The notes: generated by a model not told the origin, from the sequence alone. 64,000 nucleotides of DNA from Lacticaseibacillus paracasei subsp. paracasei (GCF_000829035.1 NZ_AP012541.1:62001-126000), one strand, 5' to 3'. Shown: positions 1 to 9,279, counted from the first letter of the stretch. Numbers and translations: made by a program.

Positions 1-1
1 G

Positions 2-94
2 GATGTGGCGTCGGTTATCATCGCGCTAAGCATACTGGTTACCAGTATCGCCAAAGCGTATGCGATAATCAAAAAAGCTAACCGCAAGGATTAG
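2..94 (+). CDS. C-terminal part of a small membrane peptide, candidate type I toxin
   Basis: Frame 2 from the window edge encodes 30 residues ending in KKANRKD and then TAG. The readable part is one hydrophobic helix (VIIALSILV...) followed by a short basic tail, the usual build of small toxic peptides of type I toxin-antitoxin loci. The start lies outside the window. The stop codon sits inside a bidirectional hairpin (73-99), and a strong minus-strand promoter at 170-199 would make an RNA antisense to the 3' end. The family (Fst-like or holin-like toxin) cannot be decided from this fragment, and a simple small membrane protein is possible. Confidence 0.5.
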   Translation, partial: DVASVIIALSILVTSIAKAYAIIKKANRKD

Positions 95-99
95 CTTTT
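73..99. terminator. bidirectional hairpin terminator at the toxin 3' end
   Basis: Perfect inverted repeat AAAAGCTAA / TTAGCTTTT with a 9-nt loop, flanked by T on one strand and T6 on the other. It overlaps the stop codon of the small peptide and would end a minus-strand antisense transcript after about 90 nt. Confidence 0.7.
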
Positions 100-125
100 A
101 CCCAAATAGTCATCTGAACCGCGTT

Positions 126-159
126 GAGGTCATCGGGCCGCCACCCGATGGCCTCTTTT
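126..159 (+). terminator. strong hairpin with 12-bp stem and T-run
   Basis: GAGGTCATCGGG (126-137) pairs with CCCGATGGCCTC (144-155) with one G-T wobble and is followed by TTTT. On the plus strand it looks like the toxin mRNA terminator. On the minus strand the same hairpin would be the 5' stem-loop of the putative antisense RNA. Confidence 0.7.
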
Positions 160-169
160 CAACGACTTA

Positions 170-199
170 ATTATACACAAGATGCTAACAAGGCGTCAA
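170..199 (-). promoter_or_regulatory. sigma-A-type promoter for the antisense RNA
   Basis: On the minus strand TTGACG (194-199) is followed after 18 nt by a consensus TATAAT (170-175). It lies downstream of trpA and points away from it, so it does not serve the trp genes. Confidence 0.6.
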
Positions 200-252
200 C
201 ATACTTACTTTAATGAAGTTATATGTGAACAATGCTGATCTTGGTCACACGA

Positions 253-1044
253 TTATTTCACCCAAAATTGCTTTTTAGCATCAACGGCCACTCGGATCTG
301 CTTAGTAAACTTTTCAATCGCAGCCGGTGCCTGTTGTTTTTCCTTCGCGACAAGATCAACGATGGCGCTGCCGATGATGACACCATCGGCGATGCCTGCC
401 ATTATTTGTGCTTGTTCAGGCGTGTGAATGCCGAAACCGATAGCGGTTGGAACGTTGGTATACTGCTTAATTTCTGCGACTAATGCCTTTAAGCCAGCAA
501 AGAATTCATCGCGTTCGCCAGTAATGCCCATTGAGGAAACGACATAGATAAATCCTGAGGCACTTTTGGCGATTTTTTCAATTCGATGACCGGAAGTTGG
601 CGTGATTAACGGAATAATATCGATACCGTATTTTTCGGCAATTGGCACAATTTCATCGCGACTTTCATACGGCAGATCTGGGATCACCAAGCCGGCGACA
701 TTTAAATCCGCACAGCGTTTTAAGAAGGCTTCGTAGCCGTATTTGAAGACAATGTTCAAGTAAGTTAAGACGATTGGCACCGCGGTTTCTTTGCGGGCAG
801 CCTCCACAATGTCAAAGACCGTTTTGGTGCGAACGTTGGCGGCGAATGCTCTTAGGTCGGCGGCTTGAATCACGGGACCGTCGGCGACTGGATCGGAAAA
901 AGGGATGCCTAACTCCACAATATCGGCGCCACCTTTGGCAAGTGCGACCACGTTTTTGACGGTGGTTTCAAAATCGGGATCATCAGCGACGATGAAGGGG
1001 ATAAAGACTTTATGATTTTTAAAAACATCTGCTAACTTACTCAT
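253..1044 (-). CDS. trpA: tryptophan synthase alpha subunit
   Basis: TrpA cleaves indole-3-glycerol phosphate to indole and glyceraldehyde 3-phosphate and passes indole to TrpB in the cytoplasmic alpha2-beta2 complex. The 263-residue product has the catalytic Glu in [12 protein letters not shown], the catalytic Asp in the following DPVADGP segment, and the phosphate-binding GFGIHTP and GVIIGSAIV motifs near the C-terminus. The frame stays open upstream, but the ATG at 1044 is preferred because AAGGAG lies 9 nt before it. That start overlaps the trpB stop by 8 nt, so the two are probably translationally coupled. Last gene of the trp operon; looks intact. Confidence 0.95.
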   Translation of the reverse strand: MSKLADVFKNHKVFIPFIVADDPDFETTVKNVVALAKGGADIVELGIPFSDPVADGPVIQAADLRAFAANVRTKTVFDIVEAARKETAVPIVLTYLNIVFKYGYEAFLKRCADLNVAGLVIPDLPYESRDEIVPIAEKYGIDIIPLITPTSGHRIEKIAKSASGFIYVVSSMGITGERDEFFAGLKALVAEIKQYTNVPTAIGFGIHTPEQAQIMAGIADGVIIGSAIVDLVAKEKQQAPAAIEKFTKQIRVAVDAKKQFWVK

Positions 1045-2257
1045 CAACATCGACTCCTTTGTATTTGGCAATGCTTGCGACGTCCTTATCGCCACGTCCG
1101 GACAAGGTACAGATAATGATTTGATCTTTTGCCATCTGTGGGGCAATCTTTTCAACGTAGGCGATGGCGTGACAGCTTTCAATCGCGGCAACAATGCCTT
1201 CTTGTTTCGCAATGTAGGTAAAGGCTTCAACTGCTTCGTCGTCGGTAATGCCAACGTATTGCGCCCGGCCTTCCTGAACGAGAGCGGCATGCTCGGGGCC
1301 AACGCCGGGGTAATCAAGGCCAACAGAAATGGAATATACCGGATCAATCTGGCCGTCTTCATTTTGCATGAATAAGGACTTCATGCCGTGGAAAATGCCA
1401 ACGGAGCCGCGTTCGATGGTTGCGGCGGTTCTGTCGGTATCAACGCCTTTACCGGCTGCTTCAACGCCGACTAATTGAACAGAAGGATCATCAATATAAG
1501 CGGCAAAACTTCCAATGGCGTTACTGCCACCACCTACACAGGCAACGACCATGTCTGGCAGCTGAGCTTCTTTGGCCTGAAGTTGCTGTTTTGATTCCGT
1601 TGAAATAACACTTTGAAAATGTTTTACCATTTCGGGGAACGGCGCCGGGCCGACTGCGGAACCTAGCACGTAGAAAGTGTCATCACTGCGACTCGCCCAT
1701 TCTTGCAGTGTGGCGTTAACCGCGTCTTTTAAAACCATTGATCCGCTTGTGACTGGATGAACCTTTGCGCCGAGAAGTTCCATGCGATAAACGTTTAACT
1801 TTTGGCGGTCAGTGTCTTCTTTACCCATGAAAATTTCACAGTCCATCCCCATGAGTGCGGCAATGGTGGCGGTAGCGACACCATGTTGACGCGCGCCGGT
1901 TTCGGCAATCAGGCGCTTTTTGCCTAAATGTTTGGCAAGCAAGGCCTGACCGATGACATTATTGATCTTATGTGCACCGGTATGATTTAGATCTTCTCGT
2001 TTTAAGTAGATTTTGGCGCCACCAAGGTCTTCGGTCATGTTCTTGGCATAATAAAGCAACGAGGGGCGATTGGCGTAATTAACCAATAGATCATTTAATT
2101 CTGCTTTGAATTCAGGATTATCTTTTAAGTCATTAAAAGCCTTAGTGACTTTTTCAAGCTCGGTCATGAGGGTTTCAGGAATATACTGGCCGCCAAAGTC
2201 TTTTCCATAACGACCGGCGCGTGTTGGCTGTTGGGTTGTTTCATTTAGTGTCTTCAT
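1037..2257 (-). CDS. trpB: tryptophan synthase beta subunit
   Basis: TrpB is the PLP enzyme that condenses indole with serine to give tryptophan. The 406-residue protein has the PLP lysine in HTGAHKINN and the PLP-phosphate loop GGGSNAIG, and matches the usual length of about 400. The start at 2257 (MKTLNETT) is chosen over an upstream in-frame extension because it gives the family length. It overlaps the 3' end of trpF by 17 nt. Intact, so with TrpA or external indole the last step could still work although trpC is broken. Confidence 0.95.
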   Translation of the reverse strand: MKTLNETTQQPTRAGRYGKDFGGQYIPETLMTELEKVTKAFNDLKDNPEFKAELNDLLVNYANRPSLLYYAKNMTEDLGGAKIYLKREDLNHTGAHKINNVIGQALLAKHLGKKRLIAETGARQHGVATATIAALMGMDCEIFMGKEDTDRQKLNVYRMELLGAKVHPVTSGSMVLKDAVNATLQEWASRSDDTFYVLGSAVGPAPFPEMVKHFQSVISTESKQQLQAKEAQLPDMVVACVGGGSNAIGSFAAYIDDPSVQLVGVEAAGKGVDTDRTAATIERGSVGIFHGMKSLFMQNEDGQIDPVYSISVGLDYPGVGPEHAALVQEGRAQYVGITDDEAVEAFTYIAKQEGIVAAIESCHAIAYVEKIAPQMAKDQIIICTLSGRGDKDVASIAKYKGVDVDE

Positions 2258-2840
2258 AGATGGCTTCCTCTTTTGCTTGTTGAATGAATTGGGTGATTTT
2301 ATCAGCATCTTTATGGCCGTTGGTTTCAACCCCGCTGGAGACGTCGACCATCGTGGGCTGAACGAGTTGAACCGCTTGGCGCACATTCAGTGGCGTTAGA
2401 CCGCCAGCCAAAATGAGGGGTCGGCTGATGTGGGGGATAGCTTTTAAGTTAAGTAGTTGCCCGCTGCCCTTGCCGCTATCGACCATTAAATAATCAGCCA
2501 TTGAGGTTAGATCAATGGCCTGGCGTTCAAAGACCTGGATCACTTTTAAACCGGCTCGTTGAAGTTGCGTGATTTCGGCTGGGGTGCTTTTCCCATGAAG
2601 CTGAGCAACATCAATGGCACCTGCTTGATAGATAGCCAGAATTTCGGCGACTGGCTCGTTGACGAAAACGCCAACGGTCTTGATCTTAGGATGAAGCAAC
2701 TGTTTTAGGGATAATGCTTGCTCAAGCGATATTTGATGCCGCCCGGGAGCGAAGACAAAGCCGGCAAAGTCAGCCCCAGCAGTATTGACTGCCAAAATAT
2801 CTTCCGAATGCATGAGACCACAGATTTTAACGAGTACCAT
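2241..2840 (-). CDS. trpF: phosphoribosylanthranilate isomerase
   Basis: TrpF converts N-(5'-phosphoribosyl)anthranilate to the 1-deoxyribulose isomer, the step before TrpC. The 199-residue single-domain barrel begins [10 protein letters not shown], holding the catalytic Cys in KICG, and has GGLTPLNV and VDVSSGVE near the end, which are the phosphate-binding loops and general-acid Asp region. AAGGAGG lies 8 nt before the ATG. It is followed by trpB (17-nt overlap) and preceded by the trpC remnant, whose stop is 27 nt upstream. Confidence 0.94.
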   Translation of the reverse strand: MVLVKICGLMHSEDILAVNTAGADFAGFVFAPGRHQISLEQALSLKQLLHPKIKTVGVFVNEPVAEILAIYQAGAIDVAQLHGKSTPAEITQLQRAGLKVIQVFERQAIDLTSMADYLMVDSGKGSGQLLNLKAIPHISRPLILAGGLTPLNVRQAVQLVQPTMVDVSSGVETNGHKDADKITQFIQQAKEEAIYEDTK

Positions 2841-2856
2841 TTTGGGAACCTCCTTA

Positions 2857-2877
2857 ACCGCGCCAGTTCACGCTCTT
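2857..2877. repeat. half-copy of the palindromic repeat family A
   Basis: CGCGCCAGTTCACGCTCT matches one arm of the palindromic repeats at 5915-6032, 21742-21832 and 26984-27107. The trpC stop codon lies inside it, so a repeat end seems to form the last codons of trpC. Only one arm is present here. Confidence 0.5.
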
Positions 2878-3523
2878 TCTTTAAATGCTGCAATTAATTG
2901 TCTCTTTTGGTTAGATCGCATGAGTGTTTCACCGATGAGAATGGCATTGAAGCCAGCTGCTGCCAGTTTTTCAACGTCTTCCTGCGTCTTAATGCCGCTT
3001 TCCGCAACGACGGGGATGTTGTCGGGCACCATGGCTCTTAATTTCAAACTATTGTTGAAATCAACTCGAAAGTCTTTGAGATTCCGGTTGTTAATGCCGA
3101 TTATCTTTGCACCTGACTGTAGTGCCCGTGTGACCTCAGCGGCTGTATAGGCCTCGACAATTGCGTGCATACCGAGCTTTTCAGCCAGTTGGCGATAATC
3201 GCGCAATTGCTGATCGGTTAGGATCGCAACAATCAGTAAAATAATGACAGCCCCGTTTGCCTTAGCCTCGTAGATCATATAAGGATCAATCGTAAAATCT
3301 TTTCGAAGCGTTGGCACCGACACTTGTTGGCTGATCTCCTTTAGATAATGAAGGTGGCCGTTGAAATAATCGGGTTCGGTCAAGACCGAGATAGCATCGG
3401 CACCGGCTTGATCGTACGCTTTGGCGATCGCCAAGTAGGGGAAATCTGTGACAATTGTCCCCTTTGATGGCGAGGCCTTTTTGACCTCAGCGATCACGTG
3501 TAGGCCAGGTTGTTTTAAGCGTG
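2868..3523 (-). pseudogene. trpC: indole-3-glycerol phosphate synthase, 3' fragment (IS-disrupted)
   Basis: This piece encodes about residues 45-260 of TrpC, including [10 protein letters not shown], the catalytic Lys region [14 protein letters not shown] and VAESGI. The first 44 residues are 1.1 kb away at 4639-4769, separated by an IS30-family element. Removing the element and one copy of the 4-bp duplication rejoins the frame as ...DFLTR-LKQPG..., giving a 260-residue protein of normal length. A GTG within the fragment could start a 209-residue product, but this would lack the N-terminal segment that helps form the active site, so activity is unlikely. Confidence 0.9.
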
Positions 3524-4638
3524 ACGAATTGTCAACTCAAGTGCAACTTTTTACCCATGAAGACTTCTGATGGCGTCTTCCAGCCTAAGACCTTGCGTGG
3601 TCGATTATTCAGTTGTTCAATGTAAGTCTCAATTTCCTGGTCGCTCTGAAGGTCTAGGTCTGTGTTCTTGGGAAAGTATTCTCTAATCAGTCCGTTGGTG
3701 TTTTCGTTAGTTCCTCGTTGTTGAGGCGCGTGTGGGTCAGGAAAGAAGACCTTTGTATTCAGACGTTCTGCCAGCTCCCTGTACCGGGCAAACTCCCTTC
3801 CACGGTCAGGAGTCACTGTTCTTACTCGGTTAGCTGGTAAGGCACCAAGCAGCTCAATCATGACGTCTCTAACAGTGTCAGCTTTTGCGTTGGCCGTTCG
3901 CTTCGAAAGCAGATAGCGTGATTTACGGTCAACTAATGTTACTAATGCAGAGTGTCCTGTTTTACCGCGTACTGTATCGCCTTCCCAGTGACCAAACCAG
4001 CTGCGATTTTCTGCCGACCGGGGTCGGTCGTGAATTGATGGCACGTCATTGAAGCGCCCCCGGCGTTCATTTATGGTGCCTTTGATTTTGCGCGTCTTGC
4101 CTCGGTGTCGAAGCAGCCTTGGTAGCCCGCGAGCACCATGGCTCTTCAATGGAACACCGAGATTATCTAGGTAGATACCTCTGTAGATAGTCGAATAGCT
4201 GATGCGAATAGGACTGCCTTCTAGTGACAAGCGACCGGCAATCTGCTCAGGCGACCAATGTAGCACCGTGATATATCGAATGACAGCGTCACGAGTCCCC
4301 GGTCGATCGAGGATCCGAGGACGCCTGCTAGCCAAGCGAACCCGCCGGTAGCGGTCCTGAGCGGTGGCTGCCGAATAGTTCCGCCAGCCGCCGTTACGTG
4401 CAATTTCACGGCTGACTGTACTCTTGGAACGACCTATCTCTTTGGCGATGGTATCAAGAGTTTTGCCTGTAGAGATACCAAGCAGTATCGATTCACGGTC
4501 TTTTAAGGTAAGATGGGTGTACGGACTCATAGTCGAGTTCTCCTTGTAGTTGGTCTTGTGGTGATTCCATTTTACAAGGACTCAGGCTATGAGTCTTTTC
4601 TATTTGACTAATTTGTTGCACTTGAATTGTAAATCCGT
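3524..4638 (-). mobile_element. IS30-family insertion sequence inside trpC
   Basis: The element is 1115 bp. Its ends are imperfect 24-bp inverted repeats sharing TCAAGTGCAAC, with about 20 of 24 positions matching: ACGAATTGTCAACTC... on the left, ACGGATTTACAATTC... on the right. It is flanked by a 4-bp direct repeat CGTG (3520-3523 and 4639-4642), read as the target-site duplication. One transposase gene fills it. The exact repeat suggests a recent insertion. Confidence 0.9.
3532..4530 (-). CDS. IS30-family transposase
   Basis: A 332-residue DDE transposase. The N-terminal helix-turn-helix contains [16 protein letters not shown] and [12 protein letters not shown], as is usual for IS30. The catalytic triad is visible in HWEGDTVRG (first Asp), TPDRGREF (second Asp) and [14 protein letters not shown] (Glu). 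Length and motif order agree with a complete, probably active enzyme. It is transcribed in the same direction as the trp operon it interrupts. Confidence 0.95.
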   Translation of the reverse strand: MSPYTHLTLKDRESILLGISTGKTLDTIAKEIGRSKSTVSREIARNGGWRNYSAATAQDRYRRVRLASRRPRILDRPGTRDAVIRYITVLHWSPEQIAGRLSLEGSPIRISYSTIYRGIYLDNLGVPLKSHGARGLPRLLRHRGKTRKIKGTINERRGRFNDVPSIHDRPRSAENRSWFGHWEGDTVRGKTGHSALVTLVDRKSRYLLSKRTANAKADTVRDVMIELLGALPANRVRTVTPDRGREFARYRELAERLNTKVFFPDPHAPQQRGTNENTNGLIREYFPKNTDLDLQSDQEIETYIEQLNNRPRKVLGWKTPSEVFMGKKLHLS

Positions 4639-4769
4639 CGTGTTAGAAAATCCGGCTTGTGATTGCGCGGCATTTTGGCCACGGTTTGTTTTAAATCAGC
4701 AAGTGACTGTTGGCGTTGGTGACGCGCTAAACGAATTTTGGTCACAGTCACCAAATCGTCTAAGATCAT
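4639..4769 (-). pseudogene. trpC: indole-3-glycerol phosphate synthase, 5' fragment (IS-disrupted)
   Basis: The ATG at 4769 overlaps the trpD stop as ATGA. The fragment encodes the first 44 residues of TrpC ([18 protein letters not shown]...DFLTR). Reading then enters the insertion sequence, adds nine foreign residues and stops at 4608. Together with 2868-3523 this makes a complete trpC apart from the insertion, so the loss is due to the IS alone. Confidence 0.9.
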
Positions 4770-5791
4770 GCCACCACGTCCTTACGCTTGTCGGAGAAAG
4801 CCAGTAGGCGATTGAGTTCTTCAAAGGCTTTGCCATCGTCGATCGTTTTAGCGGCTAAATCAATCCCTGCTTGAATGGATAAGTCGGGATGAGCCACGTG
4901 AAGCGCTGCACCGGCATTCAACAACACGATGTCGCGTTGCGGTCCGTGATCGCCGGCTAAAATACGCCGGGTAATGTTGGCATTGGCCTCAGGTGTGCCG
5001 CCAACCAGATCAGCCCGCTGACGACGTTTCAAGCCAAATTGCTCAGGTGTCACTGTGTATTTCGTTAAGTGATCATCCTGCAATTCAACCACCGCGGTTT
5101 CATCGGCGGTGGTCATCTCATCAAGACCATCGCGGCCGTGAACGACCATCGCGTTGGTGACGCCGAGCTTTTTCAAGACATTGGCTAATGGCTCAAGCAA
5201 GGTTTCATCGTAAACCCCAAGTAGTTGGTGAGTTGGGTGTGCCGGATTTGCCAGTGGCCCGAGGATGTTGAAAATGGTGCGGAAGCCAAGTTGCTTTCTA
5301 ACAGGGGCAACGTACTTCATTGATTTGTGATATTCCTGTGCGAATAGAAAGGCCAAATTGTTTTCTTGCAGGCTTTCATAACTGACAGCGGGTGTTTCAT
5401 TGATGTCCAACCCTAAAGCCTCAAGAACATCGGCGGCCCCGCTTTTCGATGAAGCGGCGCGATTACCATGTTTAGCCACTTGGGTACCAGTTGCCGCGAC
5501 GACAATCGCGCTGGTTGTGGAAATGTTGAACGTGTTGGCATGATCACCACCAGTACCAACAATTTCAAGCACATCCTTGGTTTCGGGAAAAGCAAGCGCG
5601 TGGCTTCTCATGGAAGCAGCTGCACCGGCGATTTCATCAATCGTTGGATTCTTGGCGGTTAACGCGGTCAGTAAGCTGGCAGTTTGCACCTCAGATGCTT
5701 CACCGTTCATGATTTCATCCAAAACGGCTTCGCTTTCTTCAAACGTTAGGTTTTCGTGGTTCACGACTTTTTCAATGGCTTGTTTAATCAT
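4766..5791 (-). CDS. trpD: anthranilate phosphoribosyltransferase
   Basis: TrpD transfers phosphoribose from PRPP to anthranilate. The 341-residue protein has the PRPP-binding motif GTGGD (in [16 protein letters not shown]) and [12 protein letters not shown], both diagnostic of the family. The ATG at 5791 (MIKQAIEK) is preferred to the upstream in-frame Met because GGAGG lies a short distance before it. First structural gene of the operon, 240 nt downstream of the T-box terminator. No trpE or trpG is present in the window, so anthranilate synthase must be elsewhere or absent. Confidence 0.95.
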
Positions 5792-5914
5792 GATGAATGC
5801 CTCCAAATTGTGTTTTGACAGGGATTGTTGTGAGTTTTAAGTGATTGAAAGCTATATAAAAATCGCCATCGTTTAATCTCGTTTGTCTGATTCATACCCA
5901 AGACCTCCTTCGAT

Positions 5915-6032
5915 AACGCGTTCGCTGGCGCAGAAACCTGCGTGTAAGGACCTGAATTGCAATGATCAAAGACCGACCATCACGCTTCAAGCCGCTTACA
6001 CTCCGGTTCCTAAGCACGCCGGCTCACGCTCA
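5915..6032. repeat. palindromic repeat family A, copy in the trp leader
   Basis: About 118 bp of imperfect palindrome: one arm holds GTTCGCTGGCGCAGAAACC and ...TGTAAGGACC, the other GCTTACACTCCGGTTCC and GCCGGCTCACGCTC. The same arm sequences recur at 21742-21832 and 26984-27107. It lies between the T-box terminator and trpD, so it is part of the 5' untranslated RNA whenever the operon is read. Confidence 0.75.
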
Positions 6033-6362
6033 CAAAAAAATCCGCCCATAACTTTGAAAAGTTAAGGACGGATTTTCCGCGGTGCCACCTTAGTTCGATT
6101 AATTCGAGACTTCAACAAATAATAGCATCTGATTTGTCTAAAAATCCCCATTTAATCACGCTTAGCGAGAGACCAACATCTCTCCGACAACTGACGTATG
6201 CCTCTACGTTTCTCCGTACTTGAAGTCTTTCGGAGAACCCTCCGTGGTCCATTTAATCATCTGCGTTCGATTGCACTCTCAGCACCGGCAACTCTCTTTG
6301 CGCGCACAATGATCTTGATCTCCACATCATCGGTTTGTTCATGGACGAATTATTAATGATTG
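6033..6362 (-). promoter_or_regulatory. tryptophan T-box riboswitch (leader of trpDCFBA)
   Basis: The minus strand contains the diagnostic T-box sequence TAAGGTGGCACCGCGG at 6077-6092. Just after it comes a terminator hairpin (6033-6076) made by AAATCCGTCC and GGGCGGATTT with a T-run. Upstream, Stem I carries GGTGCTGAGAGTGC and the segment AAATGGACCACGG. The UGG in it (complement of 6249-6251) is the likely specifier codon for tRNA-Trp. Known mechanism: uncharged tRNA-Trp pairs with the specifier and T-box bulge and prevents termination, so the operon is read when tryptophan is short. Confidence 0.92.
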
Positions 6363-6368
6363 GTTTGA

Positions 6369-6397
6369 ATATTAGAGGCTCTCCTGAAAAATGTCAA
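6369..6397 (-). promoter_or_regulatory. promoter of the trp operon
   Basis: On the minus strand TTGACA (6392-6397) is followed after exactly 17 nt by TAATAT (6369-6374). This is a near-consensus sigma-A promoter directly upstream of the T-box leader. Confidence 0.8.
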
Positions 6398-6452
6398 CAA
6401 TTTTAATGCGTACTTTTGTAAAGATGTTTGAACAGGTTCGCAAAGTTGGCAA

Positions 6453-7166
6453 TTAACATGACTCGTGATGTAGGGCATTAAGATATTTTCCTAGGTACTT
6501 ATCGTGGTCTTTTGGGTGATACTGTGTGATAAAACGAGGATGTTCTAACGGCACGATTGTTTCAAAAAAATGATACTGATGATTAATGTTCACCAGCACC
6601 TTATAATTTTCGCCGCTTCCGATGCAGTAGCATACTGATGTATCTATGCCAAAGTCGATTTGGCGGCGCAGTGAGTGCACAATAAACGGAAGCAAAAGGT
6701 TCTGTACTTTTTTATTTTCATAGTAATTACAATTAACTTCATTTCCCTTGGCATTGATGCTAGCCAAGCCGAGTGGACAGACAAACCCTAGATAAAAAGC
6801 ATTGTAGAATTTTTTGCTGCCGCCATATTTGGTCATGACGTCATATAAAAATTTTGATGATGACTGGTTAATATAAAATTGATCAATCAGAATACCGGTT
6901 TCAGTTTGAAGATGTTTTGCGTCTTCAAAAGGTACGCCAGTCATAGCTGTTCCTCTTCGTGCAGGGGAACTTCCCAAAATTAATCGCCGAGGCTTCGTAT
7001 CATCAAAGTATTTTTGATAAAACGCTGTCGTTATCTTGCAAACAGCAGCTTGTTGTTTGCCACTATAAGGATTGATGAGCTTAAATTTGTCAGGTAAATC
7101 AATTGATACGGATGAGAGATCATTAGTGAATTTCAATACCTTGTCTGCAAAATTCGTGCGATACAT
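6453..7166 (-). CDS. DUF4918-type uracil-DNA glycosylase family protein
   Basis: The 237-residue protein carries LILGSSPARRGTAMTGVPFED near residues 63-83 and FITQYHPKDHDKYLGKYL at the C-terminus. These resemble the first motif and the C-terminal catalytic loop of the SMUG1-like/DUF4918 branch of the uracil-DNA glycosylase superfamily. A role in removing damaged bases is inferred from that resemblance. It lies upstream of and codirectional with the trp leader but ends before the trp promoter, so it is a separate unit. Confidence 0.7.
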   Translation of the reverse strand: MYRTNFADKVLKFTNDLSSVSIDLPDKFKLINPYSGKQQAAVCKITTAFYQKYFDDTKPRRLILGSSPARRGTAMTGVPFEDAKHLQTETGILIDQFYINQSSSKFLYDVMTKYGGSKKFYNAFYLGFVCPLGLASINAKGNEVNCNYYENKKVQNLLLPFIVHSLRRQIDFGIDTSVCYCIGSGENYKVLVNINHQYHFFETIVPLEHPRFITQYHPKDHDKYLGKYLNALHHESC

Positions 7167-7198
7167 TTTACACCGGCCTTCCTGCTATTCTCAGCTGC

Positions 7199-7330
7199 AT
7201 GTGGCGCATAGTTTTGCTCGATATTTTAGGCCTGATAGGCGCTTGGTTCCTAATGGTCGGCCCGGCCGCTTTTATGGTTAACAAGTTTCAATGCTTCTCA
7301 CTATCTTATAATAGTTGGGTAATTTCTTAA
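7199..7330 (+). CDS. possible small membrane peptide
   Basis: A 43-codon ORF starts ATG at 7199 and encodes a hydrophobic stretch (IVLLDILGLIGAWFLMVGPAA) and a polar tail. There is no convincing ribosome-binding site, and no family is recognised. It may be a decayed gene end or chance. The rest of the 7167-7505 gap shows only a possible TTGACT box near 7345 upstream of the lipoprotein gene. Confidence 0.2.
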   Translation: MWRIVLLDILGLIGAWFLMVGPAAFMVNKFQCFSLSYNSWVIS

Positions 7331-7505
7331 ATGTTTTTTGACTATGGATGTCATGCTAAGGTAACTGGACCACTAATAAAGGCGCCAAACCATGCAGTCA
7401 CTTTTAGGCTTTAATGAGTTAGCGCTGCCTTGTTCCGAGAATAATAGAAGCTTAGACTCAGTAACAATAGCAGCAGCACCTAGACGTGGAGAAGGAGAAA
7501 TGATG

Positions 7506-8642
7506 ATGAACAAAAAGTTGAGCGTGGCAGTGTTGGTGCTCGGATGTTTGAGCTTACTGGCTGCTTGTCAACCGAGTAACGTTGTGAGCAAGGTTAAGCA
7601 GCATACAGTGACCGTTTTAAACCAAAAGGATCAAGTGTGGCGCGAAACTGAGGCGGTTTCTGCCACGGTAACGAGTCAGGGGAGTTTGAAAAACGAGCAA
7701 GTAAAACCGGACAACAAGTTGTCACCTGCTATCACGAATGCCGGTAAATTTTACAGTGTCGCTACTTTCAAACAGAGCGATTATGCCACGATCAAAAAGG
7801 CTATTCAGAAAAATGAAGCACAGCCTAAGACACTCCGCTTCGTCACAGTGAAGCAAGTGAATGCGACGCTTAAAGCGATGGGGGCAACCAAACAGATTAA
7901 AGCATTAACGGATTTGGTCTATACACAACAAGCGGATGGTCACACTTTTCCTAGTAATGATGGCTATCTCATTGAAGGCGATCATTTGTATGAAGTGATC
8001 ATGGCTTACACGACAGGGGGTAATGCTAGTACCGTCAATCGCGGCAATGTTTACTCGCGGAAAATCAAGTACGGGACAACTAAGCAGCTGACTTTCAGTG
8101 AAGTGGCCGGCACTTGGCAAAGCGCTGCAGGCGATCAGGCTACCGTGCGAGATAATCAATTGGTGACCATTCAGAACAAGTCGTATGTTCGCGGCAAAGT
8201 TGAAAATCTAAGTCACTTGCAAGGAGAAAAGTTATATCGAAACACGGCGTACTCCCTGCGACAGACACAATTGGTCAAGCAAGATGCTAAGTTGACCCAG
8301 CAATCGTTGGTAGCAGGTGACTTGTATGACAATATGTATCTATTCCTATCAAAGACAAAGATGGCGCGTGTGAATACTAACGGTGTGACCATTTTTACGA
8401 AAAAGGCAGCGCAAAGCCAGATTCCTGATCAAGTTTTTGAGGTTTTTCGGTTATTAGACCAGCGCCATACAGACGAAGTCGCAGCTTATTTATTACCGCA
8501 CGGGACTGACACTTATTCTGTGGCACTGACTCGTAGCATCAACTATGCAACGGTAAATTATGAAGGCGGCGCAACGGGAGCAGAATCAGTGTCGATTCAG
8601 GATGGCAAAATTAGTGTTGGACCAGACTTAAATCACAATTGA
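7506..8642 (+). CDS. predicted lipoprotein of unknown function
   Basis: The 378-residue product begins MNKKLSVAVLVLGCLSLLAAC, a lipoprotein signal with lipobox LAAC, so it should be anchored on the outer face of the membrane through the Cys. Three ATGs follow each other (7500, 7503, 7506). The third gives the best distance to AAGGAG and is chosen. The remainder is hydrophilic and Lys/Gln/Thr rich, without a domain I recognise. It is monocistronic and ends before a strong hairpin at 8697-8754. Function not assigned. Confidence 0.8.
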   Translation: MNKKLSVAVLVLGCLSLLAACQPSNVVSKVKQHTVTVLNQKDQVWRETEAVSATVTSQGSLKNEQVKPDNKLSPAITNAGKFYSVATFKQSDYATIKKAIQKNEAQPKTLRFVTVKQVNATLKAMGATKQIKALTDLVYTQQADGHTFPSNDGYLIEGDHLYEVIMAYTTGGNASTVNRGNVYSRKIKYGTTKQLTFSEVAGTWQSAAGDQATVRDNQLVTIQNKSYVRGKVENLSHLQGEKLYRNTAYSLRQTQLVKQDAKLTQQSLVAGDLYDNMYLFLSKTKMARVNTNGVTIFTKKAAQSQIPDQVFEVFRLLDQRHTDEVAAYLLPHGTDTYSVALTRSINYATVNYEGGATGAESVSIQDGKISVGPDLNHN

Positions 8643-8696
8643 GCATGACTCACAACTTTACTCGCCCCAGTCAAAAATAAAAATTGGTCCATACTC

Positions 8697-8754
8697 AAAA
8701 AACATCAGCAGGCAGTGTGCGGTCCGCAGGTCAACTGCATTGCTGATGTTTTTT
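8697..8754 (+). terminator. terminator after the lipoprotein gene
   Basis: AAAAAACATCAGCA (8697-8710) pairs with TGCTGATGTTTTTT (8741-8754), with a second inner stem GGCAGT/ACTGC. The A and T tracts make it work in either direction. Confidence 0.8.
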
Positions 8755-9103
8755 GAATGTATAAGGGAGTATAAGTTTTTAGCTCTGTGGAAGCCTTGCG
8801 ACAGCTGAGATTGGAAACTTTTGATCCTGTCAAAACTTCGGTAAGATTGGAGTATGAAAAGTAATAGGGTTAAAGTGTCCACATGAGCCTAGCATGGACC
8901 AAATTTTATGCAACGATTTTATTCCAATCGTCTGACATTCCTCACATACAAACATATTGTGAAATAAGTAACGGATCGTGATCTGTTGGTGACGAGAATG
9001 TAAACGCATTTCAGTTGGCTTGAATAGATGCTTGGGTGTATTGTTATAGCGTAAGAATAACGAGAAAACTTGTGAATCTGCTTCTATGTTTGAAGGAACA
9101 AAC
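8755..9103. other. intergenic stretch without a supported gene
   Basis: Nothing convincing was seen apart from a possible plus-strand promoter (TTGAAT near 9018, 18 nt, TTATAG) that could serve the two small ORFs downstream. A minus-strand open frame of 91 codons covers it but has no ribosome-binding site and unusual composition. Confidence 0.4.
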
Positions 9104-9235
9104 ATGAAACTGAGGGCAGCGTTAATAACGCTGGTTGTTTCTAGTGCAGTTTCTTTAACCTCTCCGGAGGGCTTTATCGCAAAGTGGTGGGATCAGCACG
9201 ATGCGTACCCAAATAACGGGATCATCAACTTTTAA
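9104..9235 (+). CDS. small secreted or membrane peptide, 43 residues
   Basis: ATG at 9104 is preceded by GAAGGAA at a good distance. The peptide begins MKLRAALITLVVSSAVSLTS, which looks like an export signal or single membrane helix. It is followed by a short tail rich in Trp, Asp and Asn (AKWWDQHDAYPNNG). Stop TAA at 9233-9235. It is 44 nt before another small membrane protein gene on the same strand and may share its transcript. No family recognised. Confidence 0.5.
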   Translation: MKLRAALITLVVSSAVSLTSPEGFIAKWWDQHDAYPNNGIINF

Positions 9236-9279
9236 GGCCTGATCTGGATAACAGTTAAAACGATGAACGGAGGGAAGAC

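Larger units (their letters stand above)
72..163 (-). ncRNA. putative antisense antitoxin RNA of a type I locus
   Basis: A promoter at 170-199 points leftwards, with the transcript start expected near 163. The predicted RNA of about 90 nt contains the 126-155 hairpin, overlaps the last codons of the small peptide and ends at the T-run of the 73-99 hairpin. This arrangement (toxin and antisense RNA converging on a shared terminator) is that of Fst/Lpt-type and TxpA/RatA-type systems. Inferred from architecture only; no RNA evidence is available. Confidence 0.45.

Noticed and set aside
8658..9105. Minus-strand open frames of 74 and 91 codons in the gap after the lipoprotein gene
   Set aside because: No Shine-Dalgarno, odd composition, and one runs through a clear terminator hairpin.
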